From positions 2,976,001 through 3,040,000 of the forward strand of contig CM060985.1 of the NCBI GenBank assembly GCA_030765065.1: DNA of 64,000 nt. The letters run 5' to 3'. The notes under the pieces are model-generated. The model had not been told where the DNA came from and did not search any database. It was given only the letters and a program-made list of their open reading frames with translations. The position numbers were made by a program, and so were the translations under genes. Position 1 is the stretch's first letter; each line of letters starts with the position of its first letter. This document shows positions 26,226 to 39,585 of the stretch, piece after piece. The DNA is from Deroplatys truncata. Its lineage: Eukaryota > Arthropoda > Insecta > Mantodea > Mantidae.

Positions 26226-29200
26226 ATGGTCAACATGTCACTTATCACATGCAGATATTGTTACAACTCCCTCCGTTCCTACACACCTAGGACATCCTGA
26301 CACAGTGCAACAATAGAGGCAGCATATGGTCAACATGTCACTTATCACATGCAGATATTGTTACAACAACTCCCTCCGTACCTACACACCCAGGACATCC
26401 TGGAGAGAGTGCAACAATAGAGGCAGTTTATGGTCAACATGTTACTTATCACATGCAGATATTGTTACAACAACTCCCTCCGTACCTACACACCCAGGAC
26501 ATCCTGAACAGAGTGCAACAATAGAGGCAGCATATGGTCAACATGTTACTTATTACATGCAGATATTGTTAAAACAACTCCCTCCGTACCAACACATCCA
26601 GGACAACCTGAACAGAGTGCAACAATAGAGGCAGCATATGGTCAACATGTTACTTATCACATGCAGATATTGTTAAAACAACTCCCACCGTAGCTACACA
26701 CCCAGGACATCCTGAACAGAGTGCAACAATAGAGGCAGCATATGGTCAACATGTTACTTATAACATGCAGATATTGTTACAACAACTCCCTCCATACCTA
26801 CACACCCAGGACATCCTTAACAGAGTGCCATAATAGAGGCAGCGTATGGTCTACATGTTACTTATCACATGCAAATATTGTTACAACTCCCTCTGTACCT
26901 ACACACCCAGGACATCATGGACAGAGTGCAACAATAGAGGCAGCATATGGTCTACATGTTACTTATCACATGCAGATATTGTTAAGACAACTCCCTCTGT
27001 ACCTACACACCCAGGACATCCTGGACAGAGTGCAACAATAGAGGCAGCATATGGTCAACATCTTACTTATCACATGCAGATATTGTTACAACTCCCTCCT
27101 TACCTACACTTCCAGGACATCCTGAACAGAGTGCAACAATAGGGGCAGAATATGTCCACATCTTACTTATCATATGCAGATATTGTTACAACTCCCTCCT
27201 TACCTACACACCCAGGACATCATGAACAGAGTGCAACAATAGGGGCAGCATATGGTCAACATCTTACTTATCACATGCAGATATTGTTACAACTCCCTCC
27301 TTACCTACACACCCAGGACATCCTGGACAGCGTGCAGCAATAGGGGCAGCATATGGTCAACATGTCACTTATCACATGCAGATATTGTTACAACTCCCTC
27401 CGTACGAACACACCCAGGACATCCTGAACAGAGTGCAACAATAGGGGCAGCATATGGTCAACCTCTTACTTATCACATGCAGATATTGTTACAACTCCCA
27501 CCGTACCTAGACACCCAGGACATCATGAACAGAGTGCAACAATAGGGGCAGCATATGGTCAACATCTTATTTATCACATGCAGATATTGTTACAACTCCT
27601 TCCGTACCTACACACCCAGGACATCCTGAACACAGTGCAACAATAGAGGTAGCATATGGTCAACATGTCACTTATCACATGCAGATATTGTTACAACTCC
27701 CTCCGTACCTACACGCCCAGGACATCCTGGACCGAGTGCAATAATAGAGGCAGCATATGGTCAACATCTCACTTATCACATGCAGATATTGTTACAACTC
27801 CCTTTGTACCTACACGCCCAGGACATCCTGGACAGAGTGCAACAATAGAGGCAGCATATGGTCAGCATGTTACTTATCACATTCAGATTTTTGTTACAAC
27901 AACTCCCTCTGTACCTACACACCCAGGACCTCCTGGACAGAGTGCAACAATAGAGGCAGCATATGGTTAACATGTTACTTATCACATGCAGATATTGTTA
28001 CAACTCCCTGTGTACCTACACACCCAGGACATCCTGAACAGAGTGCAACAATATAGGTAGCATATGGTCAACATGTTACTTAGCACATGCAGATATTGTT
28101 ACAACAACTCCCTCTGTACCTACACGCCCAGGACATCCTGAACAGAGTACAGCAATAGAGGCAGCATATGCTGAACATGTTACTTATCACATGCAGATAT
28201 TGTTACAACAACTCCCTCCGTACCTACACACACAGGACATCCTGATCAGAGTGCAATAATAGAGGCAGCATATGGTCAACATGTCACTTATCACATTCAG
28301 ATATTGTTACAACTCCCTCCGTACGAACACACCCAGGACATCCTGAACAGAGTGCTACAATGGGGGCAGCATATGGTCAACATCTTACTTATCACATGCA
28401 GATATTGTTAAAACTCCTTCCCTACCTACACACCCAGGACATCCTGAACAGAGTGCAACAATAGAGGAAGCATATGGTCAACATGTTACTTATCACATGC
28501 AGATATTGTTACAACTCCCGCCGTACCTACACACCCAGGACATCCTGGACAGAGTGCAACAATAGAGGAAGCATATGGTCAACATGTTACTTATCACATG
28601 CAGATATTGTTACAACTCCCGCCGTACCTACACACCCAGGACATCCTGAACAGAGTGCAACAATAGAGGAAGCATATGGTCAACATGTTACTTATCACAT
28701 GCAGATATTGTTACAACTCCCGCCGTACCTACACACCCAGGACATCCTGGACAGAGTGCAACAATAGGGGCAGCATACGGTCATTATCTTACTTATCACA
28801 TGCAGATATTGTTACAACAACTCCCTCTGTACCTACACACCCAGGACATCCTGAACAGAGTGCAACAATAGGGGCAGAATATGGTCAACATCTTACTTAT
28901 CACATGCAGATATTGTTACAAGTCCCTCCGTACCTACACACCCAGGACATCATGAACAGAGTGCAACAATAGGGGCAGCATATGGTCAACATCTTACTTA
29001 TCACATGCAGATATTGTTACAACTCCCTCCTTACCTACACACCCAGGACATCCTGGACAGCGTGCAGCAATAGGGGCAGCATATGGTCAACATGTCACTT
29101 ATCACATGCAGATATTGTTACAACTCCCTCCGTACGAACACACCCAGGACATCCTGAACAGAGTGCAGCAATAGGGGCAGCATATGGTCAACATGTCACT

Positions 29201-30297
29201 TATCACATGCAGATATTGTTACAACTCCCTCCGTACGAACACACCCAGGACATCCTGAACAGAGTGCAACAATAGGGGCAGCATATGGTCAACCTCTTAC
29301 TTATCACATGCAGATATTGTTACAACTCCCTCCGTACGAACACACCCAGGACATCCTGAACAGAGTGCAACAATAGGGGCAGCATATGGTCAACATCTTA
29401 TTTATCACATGCAGATATTGTTACAACTCCCTCCGTACCTACACACACAGAACATCCTGAACAGAGTGCAACAATAGAGAAGGCATATGGTCAACATGTT
29501 ACTTATCACATGCAGATATTGTTACAACTCCCTCCGTACCTACACACCCAGGACATCATGAACAGAGTGCAACAATAGGGGCAGCATATGGTCAACATCT
29601 TACTTATCACATGCAGATATTGTTACAACTCCCTCCGTACCTACACACCCAGTACATCCTGAACAGAGTGCAGCAATAGGGGCAGCATATGGTCAACATG
29701 TCACTTATCACATGCAGATATTGTTACAACTCCCTCCGTACCTACACACCCAGGACATCATGAACAGAGTGCAACAATAGGGGCAGCATATGGTCAACAT
29801 CTTACTTATCACATGCAGATATTGTTACAACTCCCTCCGTACCTAGACACCCAGGACATCCTGAACAGAGTGCAACAATAGAGGCAGCATATGGTCATCA
29901 TGTCACTTATCACATGCAGATATTATTACAACAACTCCCTCCGTAACTACACACCCAGGACATCCTGAACAGAGTACAGCAATAGAGGCAGCATATGGTC
30001 ATCATGTCACTTATCACATGCAGATATTGTTACAACTCCCTCCGTACGAACACACCCAGGACATCCTGAACAGAGTGCTACAATGGGGGATGCATATGGT
30101 CAACATCTTACTTATCACATGCAGATATTGTTAAAACTCCCACCGTACCTAGACACCCAGGACATCCTGAACAGAATGCAACAATAGGGGCAGCATATGG
30201 TCAACATCTTATTTATCACATGCAGATATTGTTACAACTCCTTCCCTACCTACACACCCAGGACATCCTGAAATGAGTGCAAGAATAGAGGCTGCAT
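26226..30297 (+). repeat. Unit 7 (4072 bp): B head plus D module with a local triplication
   Basis: The leader has CACCTAGGAC in place of CACCCAGGAC (CCTAGG at 26286-26291), a change shared only with unit 16. The B head runs to about 27150 and module D from 27152 to the end. A monomer with CCCGCCGTACC is present three times in a row (from 28474, 28575 and 28676), whereas units 1, 8, 10 and 16 have it once. This accounts for the 202-bp excess over the right arm. Confidence 0.88.
28474..28776 (+). repeat. Local triplication of one monomer in module D
   Basis: Three tandem monomers start at 28474, 28575 and 28676. Each has AACATGTTAC and CTCCCGCCGTACC, and the first two are followed by GAGGAAGC. 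The equivalent places at 7117, 34080, 41935 and 62991 have one copy. The second copy differs from its neighbours by CCTGAAC against CCTGGAC. Confidence 0.85.
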
Positions 30298-33200
30298 ATG
30301 GTCAACATGTCACTTATCACATGCAGATATTGTTACAACTCCCTCCGTTCCTACACACCCAGGACATCCTGACACAGTGCAACAATAGAGGCAGCATATG
30401 GTCAACATGTCACTTATCACATGCAGAGATTGTTACAACAACTCCCTCCGTACCTACACACCCAGGACATCCTGGAGAGAGTGCAACAATAGAGGCAGTT
30501 TATGGTCAACATGTTACTTATCACATGCAGATATTGTTACAACTCCCTCCGTACCTACACACCCAGGACATCCTGAACAGAGTGCAACAATAGAGGCAGC
30601 AAAATGACATCATCTTACTTATCACATGCAGATATTGTTAAAACAACTCCCTCAGTACCTACACACGCAGGACATCCTGAACAGAGTGCAACAATAGAGG
30701 CAGCATATGGTCAACATGTTACTTATCACATGCAGATACTGTTAAAACACCTCCCTCCGTACCTACACACTCAGGAAATCCTGAACAGAGTGCAACAATA
30801 GAGGCAGCATATGGTCAACATGTTACTTATCACATGCAGATATTGTTACAACAACTCCCTCCGTAACTACACACCCATGACATCCTGAACGGAGTGTAAC
30901 AATAGAGGCAGCATATGGTATACATGTTAATTATCACATGCAGATATTGGTACAACTCCCTCTGTACCTACACACCCAGGACATCCTGGACAGAGTGCAA
31001 CAATAGAGGCAGCATATGGTCTACATGTTACTTATCACATGCAGATACTGTTAAAACAACTCCCTCCGTATCTACACACCCAGGAAATCCTGAACAGAGT
31101 GCAACAATAGAGGCAGCATATGGTCAACATGTTACTTATCACATGCAGATATTGTTACAACAACTCCCTCCGTACCTACACACCCAGGACTCCTGAACAG
31201 AGTGCAACAATAGAGGCAGCATATGGTCAACATGTTACTTATCACATGGAGATATAGTTACAACTCCTTCCTAACCTACACACCCAGGACATCCTGAACA
31301 GAGTGCAGCAATAGGGCCAGCATATGGTCAACATGTCACTTATCACATGCAGATATTGTTAGAACAACTCCCTCCGTACCTACACACGCAGGACATCCTG
31401 ATCAGAGTGCAACAATAGAGGCAGCATATGGTCAACATGTCACTTATCACATGCAGATATTGTTACAACAACTCCCTCCGTACCTACACACCCAGGACTT
31501 CCTGATCAGAGTGCAGCAATAGAGGCAGCATACGGTCTACATGTTACTTATCACATGCAGATATTGTTACAACTCCCTCTGTACCTACACGCCCAGGACA
31601 TCCTGGACACAGTGCAAGAATAGAGGCAGCATATGGTCTAAATGTTACTTATCACATGCAGATATTGTTACAACTCCCTCTGTACCTACACACCCAGGAC
31701 ATCCTGAACAGAGTGCACAATAGAGGCAGCATATGGTCAAAATGTCACTTATCACATGGAGATATTGTTACAACTCCCTCTGTACCTAAACACCCAGGAC
31801 ATCCTGGGCAGAGTGCAACAATAGGGGCAGCATATGGTCATCATGTCACTTATCACATGCAGATATTGTTACAACTCCCTCCGTACCTACACACCCAGGA
31901 CATCCTGGACATAGTGCAACAATAGAGGCAGCATATGGTCAACATGTTACTTATCACATGCAGATATTGTTACAACAACTCCCTCCGTACCTACACACCC
32001 AGGACATCCTGAACAGAGTGCAACAATAGCTGCAGCATATGGTCAACATGTTACTTATCACACGCAGATATTGTTACAACTCCCTCCGTACCTACACACC
32101 CAGGACATCCTGAACAGAGTGCAACAATAGAGGCAGCAAAATGACATCATCTTACTTATCACATGCAGATATTGTTACAACAACTCCCTCCGTACCTACA
32201 CACCCAGGACATCCTGAACAGAGTGCAACAATAGAGGCAGCATATGGTCAACATGTTACTTATTACATGCAGATATTGTTAAAACAACTCCCTCCGTACC
32301 AACACATCCAGGACAACCTGAACAGAGTGCAACAATAGAGGCAGCATATGGTCAACATGTTACTTATCACATGCAGATATTGTTAAAACAACTCCCACCG
32401 TAGCTACACACCCAGGACATCCTGAACAGAGTGCAACAATAGAGGCAGCATATGGTCAACATGTTACTTATAACATGCAGATATTGTTACAACAACTCCC
32501 TCCATACCTACACACCCAGGACATCCTTAACAGAGTGCCATAATAGAGGCAGCGTATGGTCTACATGTTACTTATCACATGCAAATATTGTTACAACTCC
32601 CTCTGTACCTACACACCCAGGACATCATGGACACAGTGCAACAATAGAGGCAGCATATGGTCAACATCTTACTTATCACATGCAGATATTGTTACAACTC
32701 CCTCCTTACCTACACTTCCAGGACATCCTGAACAGAGTGCAACAATAGGGGCAGAATATGTCCACATCTTACTTATCATATGCAGATATTGTTACAACTC
32801 CCTCCGTACCTACACACCCAGGACATCATGAACAGAGTGCAACAATAGGGGCAGCATATGGTCAACATCTTACTTATCACATGCAGATATTGTTACAACT
32901 CCCTCCTTACCTACACACCCAGGACATCCTGGACAGCGTGCAGCAATAGGGGCAGCATATGGTCAACATGTCACTTATCACATGCAGATATTGTTACAAC
33001 TCCCTCCGTACGAACACACCCAGGACATCCTGAACAGAGTGCAACAATAGGGGCAGCATATGGTCAACCTCTTACTTATCACATGCAGATATTGTTACAA
33101 CTCCCACCGTACCTAGACACCCAGGACATCATGAACAGAGTGCAACAATAGGGGCAGCATATGGTCAACATCTTATTTATCACATGCAGATATTGTTACA

Positions 33201-35297
33201 ACTCCTTCCGTACCTACACACCCAGGACATCCTGAACACAGTGCAACAATAGAGGTAGCATATGGTCAACATGTCACTTATCACATGCAGATATTGTTAC
33301 AACTCCCTCCGTACCTACACGCCCAGGACATCCTGGACCGAGTGCAATAATAGAGGCAGCATATGGTCAACATCTCACTTATCACATGCAGATATTGTTA
33401 CAACTCCCTTTGTACCTACACGCCCAGGACATCCTGGACAGAGTGCAACAATAGAGGCAGCATATGGTCAGCATGTTACTTATCACATTCAGATTTTTGT
33501 TACAACAACTCCCTCTGTACCTACACACCCAGGACCTCCTGGACAGAGTGCAACAATAGAGGCAGCATATGGTTAACATGTTACTTATCACATGCAGATA
33601 TTGTTACAACTCCCTGTGTACCTACACACCCAGGACATCCTGAACAGAGTGCAACAATATAGGTAGCATATGGTCAACATGTTACTTAGCACATGCAGAT
33701 ATTGTTACAACAACTCCCTCTGTACCTACACGCCCAGGACATCCTGAACAGAGTACAGCAATAGAGGCAGCATATGCTGAACATGTTACTTATCACATGC
33801 AGATATTGTTACAACAACTCCCTCCGTACCTACACACACAGGACATCCTGATCAGAGTGCAATAATAGAGGCAGCATATGGTCAACATGTCACTTATCAC
33901 ATGCAGATATTGTTACAACTCCCTCCGTACGAACACACCCAGGACATCCTGAACAGAGTGCTACAATGGGGGCAGCATATGGTCAACATCTTACTTATCA
34001 CATGCAGATATTGTTAAAACTCCTTCCCTACCTACACACCCAGGACATCCTGAACAGAGTGCAACAATAGAGGAAGCATATGGTCAACATGTTACTTATC
34101 ACATGCAGATATTGTTACAACTCCCGCCGTACCTACACACCCAGGACATCCTGGACAGAGTGCAACAATAGGGGCAGCATACGGTCATTATCTTACTTAT
34201 CACATGCAGATATTGTTACAACAACTCCCTCTGTACCTACACACCCAGGACATCCTGAACAGAGTGCAACAATAGGGGCAGAATATGGTCAACATCTTAC
34301 TTATCACATGCAGATATTGTTACAAGTCCCTCCGTACCTACACACCCAGGACATCATGAACAGAGTGCAACAATAGGGGCAGCATATGGTCAACATCTTA
34401 CTTATCACATGCAGATATTGTTACAACTCCCTCCTTACCTACACACCCAGGACATCCTGGACAGCGTGCAGCAATAGGGGCAGCATATGGTCAACATGTC
34501 ACTTATCACATGCAGATATTGTTACAACTCCCTCCGTACGAACACACCCAGGACATCCTGAACAGAGTGCAACAATAGGGGCAGCATATGGTCAACCTCT
34601 TACTTATCACATGCAGATATTGTTACAACTCCCTCCGTACGAACACACCCAGGACATCCTGAACAGAGTGCAACAATAGAGAAGGCATATGGTCAACATG
34701 TCACTTATCACATGCAGATATTGTTACAACTCCCTCCGTACCTACACACCCAGGACATCATGAACAGAGTGCAACAATAGGGGCAGCATATGGTCAACAT
34801 CTTACTTATCACATGCAGATATTGTTACAACTCCCTCCGTACCTAGACACCCAGGACATCCTGAACAGAGTGCAACAATAGGAGCAGCATATGGTCATCA
34901 TGTCACTTATCACATGCAGATATTATTACAACAACTCCCTCCGTAACTACACACCCAGGACATCCTGAACAGAGTACAGCAATAGAGGCAGCATATGGTC
35001 ATCATGTCACTTATCACATGCAGATATTGTTACAACTCCCTCCGTACGAACACACCCAGGACATCCTGAACAGAGTGCTACAATGGGGGATGCATATGGT
35101 CAACATCTTACTTATCACATGCAGATATTGTTAAAACTCCCACCGTACCTAGACACCCAGGACATCCTGAACAGAATGCAACAATAGGGGCAGCATATGG
35201 TCAACATCTTATTTATCACATGCAGATATTGTTACAACTCCTTCCCTACCTACACACCCAGGACATCCTGAAATGAGTGCAAGAATAGAGGCTGCAT
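30298..35297 (+). repeat. Unit 8 (5000 bp): A-to-B hybrid followed by D
   Basis: From the leader to about 32170 it follows module A (offset 21458 from unit 2). Within the GCAAAATGACATC monomer it switches to the B head: the word after the switch is ATTGTTACAACAACTCC where module A has ATTGTTAAAACAACTCC. It then follows 26461 onward at offset 5710. One 104-bp monomer is missing near 32635, changing the offset to 5606. A D module of 2515 bp from 32758 completes it, shorter than the 3121 bp in units 7 and 10. It has no partner in the right arm within this window. Confidence 0.87.
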
Positions 35298-38200
35298 ATG
35301 GTCAACATGTCACTTATCACATGCAGATAGTGTTACAACTCCCTCCGTTCCTACACACCCAGGACATCCTGACACAGTGCAACAATAGAGGCAGCATATG
35401 GTCAACATGTCACTTATCACATGCAGAGATTGTTACAACAACTCCCTCCGTACCTACACACCCAGGACATCCTGGAGAGAGTGCAACAATAGAGGCAGTT
35501 TATGGTCAACATGTTACTTATCACATGCAGATATTGTTACAACTCCCTCCGTACCTACACACCCAGGACATCCTGAACAGAGTGCAACAATAGAGGCAGC
35601 AAAATGACATCATCTTACTTATCACATGCAGATATTGTTAAAACAACTCCCTCAGTACCTACACACGCAGGACATCCTGAACAGAGTGCAACAATAGAGG
35701 CAGCATATGGTCAACATGTTACTTATCACATGCAGATACTGTTAAAACACCTCCCTCCGTACCTACACACTCAGGAAATCCTGAACAGAGTGCAACAATA
35801 GAGGCAGCATATGGTCAACATGTTACTTATCACATGCAGATATTGTTACAACAACTCCCTCCGTAACTACACACCCATGACATCCTGAACGGAGTGTAAC
35901 AATAGAGGCAGCATATGGTATACATTTTAATTATCACATGCAGATATTGGTACAACTCCCTCTGTACCTACACACCCAGGACATCCTGGACAGAGTGCAA
36001 CAATAGAGGCAGCATATGGTCTACATGTTACTTATCACATGCAGATACTGTTAAAACAACTCCCTCCGTATCTACACACCCAGGAAATCCTGAACAGAGT
36101 GCAACAATAGAGGCAGCATATGGTCAACATGTTACTTATCACATGCAGATATTGTTACAACAACTCCCTCCGTACCTACACACCCAGGACTCCTGAACAG
36201 AGTGCAACAATAGAGGCAGCATATGGTCAACATGTTACTTATCACATGGAGATATAGTTACAACTCCTTCCTAACCTACACACCCAGGACATCCTGAACA
36301 GAGTGCAGCAATAGGGCCAGCATATGGTCAACATGTCACTTATCACATGCAGATATTGTTAGAACAACTCCCTCCGTACCTACACACGCAGGACATCCTG
36401 ATCAGAGTGCAACAATAGAGGCAGCATATGGTCAACATGTCACTTATCACATGCAGATATTGTTACAACAACTCCCTCCGTACCTACACACCCAGGACTT
36501 CCTGATCAGAGTGCAGCAATAGAGGCAGCATACGGTCTACATGTTACTTATCACATGCAGATATTGTTACAACTCCCTCTGTACCTACACGCCCAGGACA
36601 TCCTGGACACAGTGCAAGAATAGAGGCAGCATATGGTCTAAATGTTACTTATCACATGCAGATATTGTTACAACTCCCTCTGTACCTACACACCCAGGAC
36701 ATCCTGAACAGAGTGCACAATAGAGGCAGCATATGGTCAAAATGTCACTTATCACATGGAGATATTGTTACAACTCCCTCTGTACCTAAACACCCAGGAC
36801 ATCCTGGGCAGAGTGCAACAATAGGGGCAGCATATGGTCATCATGTCACTTATCACATGCAGATATTGTTACAACTCCCTCCGTACCTACACACCCAGGA
36901 CATCCTGGACATAGTGCAACAATAGAGGCAGCATATGGTCAACATGTTACTTATCACATGCAGATATTGTTACAACAACTCCCTCCGTACCTACACACCC
37001 AGGACATCCTGAACAGAGTGCAACAATAGCTGCAGCATATGGTCAACATGTTACTTATCACACGCAGATATTGTTACAACTCCCTCCGTACCTACACACC
37101 CAGGACATCCTGAACAGAGTGCAACAATAGAGGCAGCAAAATGACATCATCTTACTTATCACATGCAGATATTGTTAAAACAACTCCCTCCGTACCTACA
37201 CACGCAGGACATCCTGAACAGAGTGCAACAATAGAGGCAGCATATGGTCAACATGTTACTTATCACATGCAGATACTGTTAAAACAACTCCCTCCGTACC
37301 TACACACCCAGGAAATCCTGAACAGAGTGCAACAATAGAGGCAGCATATGGTCAACATGTTACTTATCACATGCAGATATTGATACAACAACTCCCTCCG
37401 TAACTACACACCCAGGACACCCAGAACGGAGTATAACAATAGAGGCAGCATATGGTATACATGTTAATTATCATATGCAGATATTGGTACAACTCCCTCC
37501 GTACGTACACACCCAGGACATCCTGAACAGAGTGCAACAATAGAGGCAGCATATGGTCAACATGTTACTTATCACATGCAGATATTGTTACAACTCCCTC
37601 CGTACGTACACACCCAGGACATCCTGAACAGAGTGTAACAATAGAGGCAGCATATGGTCTACATGTTACTTATCACATGCAGATATTGCTACAACTTCTT
37701 CTGTACCTACACACCCAGGACATCCTGGACAGAGTGCAACAATAGAGGCAGCATATGGTCTACATGTTACTTATCACATGCAGATATTGTTACAACAACT
37801 CCCTCTGTACCTACACACCCAGGACATCCTGGACACAGTGCAACAATAGAAGCACCATATGGTCAACATATTACTTATCACATGCAGAATTGTTACAAAA
37901 ACTCCCTCTGTACCTACACACCCAGGACTCCTGAACAGAGTGCAACAATAGAAGCAGCATATGGTCAACATGTCACTTATCACATGCAGATATTGTTACA
38001 ACTCCCGCTGTACCTAAACACCCAGGACATCATGAACAGAGTGCAACAATAGGGGCAGCATACGGTCACCATCTTACTTATCACATGCAGATATTGTTAC
38101 AACTCACTCCTTACCTACACTTCCAGGACATCCTGAACAGAGTGCAACAATAGGGGCAGAATATGGTCAACATCTTACTTATCACATGCAGATATTGTTA

Positions 38201-39585
38201 CAAGTCCCTCCGTACCTACACACCCAGGACATCATGAACAGAGTGCAACAATAGGGGCAGCATATGGTCAACATCTTACTTATCACATGCAGATATTGTT
38301 ACAACTCCCTCCTTACCTACACACCCAGGACATCCTGGACAGCGTGCAGCAATAGGGGCAGCATATGGTCAACATGTCATTTATCACATGCAGATATTGT
38401 TACAACTCCCTCGGTACGAACACACCCAGGAAATCCTGAACAGAGTGCAACAATAGAGGCAGCATATGGTCAACATGTTACTTATCACATGCAGATATTG
38501 TTACAACTCCCTCCGTACCTACACACCCAGGAAATCCTGAACAGAGTGCAACAATAGAGGCAGCATATGGTCAACATGTTACTTATCACATGCAGATATT
38601 GTTACAACAACTCCCTCGGTACGTACACACCCAGGAAATCCTGAACAGAGTGCAACAATAGAGGCAGCATATGGTCAACATGTTACTTATCACATGCAGA
38701 TATTGTTACAACAACTCCCTCGGTACGTACACACCCAGGACATCCTGAACAGAGTGCAACAATAGAGGCAGCATTAGGTTAACATGTTACTTATCACATG
38801 CAGATATTGCTACAACTTCTTCTGTACCTACACACCCAGGACATCCTGGACAGAGTGCAACAATAGAGGCAGCATATGGTCTACATGTTACTTATCACAT
38901 GCAGATATTGTTACAACAACTCCCTCTGTACCTACACACCCAGGACATCCTGGACAGAGTGCAACAATAGAAGCACCATATGGTCAACATATTACTTATC
39001 ACATGCAAATATTGTTACAACTCCCTCCGTACGAACACACCCAGGACATCCTGAACAGAGTGCTACAATAGGGGCAGCATATGGTCAACATGTCACTTAT
39101 CACATGCAGATATTGTTACAACTCCCTCCGTACGAACACACCCAGGACATCCTGAACGGAGTGCTACAAAGGGGGATGCATATGGTCAACATGTCACTTA
39201 TCACATGCAAATATTGTTACAACTCCCTCCGTACGAACACACCCAGGACATCCTGAACAGAGTGCTACAATAGAGGCAGCATATGGTCAACATGTCACTT
39301 ATCACATGCAGATATTGTTACAACTCCCTCCGTACGAACACACCCAGGACATCCTGAACGGAGTGCTACAAAGGGGGATGCATATGGTCAACATCTTACT
39401 TATCACATGCAGATATTGTTAAAACTCCCACCGTACCTAGACACCCAGGACATCCTGAACAGAATGCAACAATAGGGGCAGCATATGGTCAACATCTTAT
39501 TTATCACATGCAGATATTGTTACAACTCCTTCCCTACCTACACACCCAGGACATCCTGAACAGAGTGCAACAATAGAGGCTGCAT
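35298..39585 (+). repeat. Unit 9 (4288 bp): A module joined to approach to B
   Basis: It follows module A from the leader through about 38990, matching unit 0 over 36756-39000. It shares ACGGAGTGTAAC (35889) with unit 8 against ACGGAGAGTAAC in units 2 and 11. Private changes are GATAGTGTTAC near 35327 and ACATTTTAATT near 35924. At about 38994 it switches to the approach to B. That approach has four monomers alternating GCTACAATA and GCTACAAAGGGGGATGC, as seen at 4486-4870. Confidence 0.87.

Larger units (their letters stand above)
4479..29685 (+). repeat. 34.5-kb superrepeat, left arm
   Basis: This stretch recurs as 38994-64000. Matching landmarks give the offset along its length: 34515 at 5071, 34818 at about 6300-7100, 34919 at 7423-11594, 34616 at 14233-19527, 34518 at 22459-24294, 34517 at 26226-27656 and 34315 from 28676 to the end. 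Each change is a whole-monomer gain or loss (303, 101, 303, about 98 and 202 bp), apart from one single-base step. Within the collinear stretches the two arms read almost identically by eye, down to private variants such as the GAATTC at 24664. The match continues to the last base of the window, so the true right boundary lies outside it. Confidence 0.93.
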
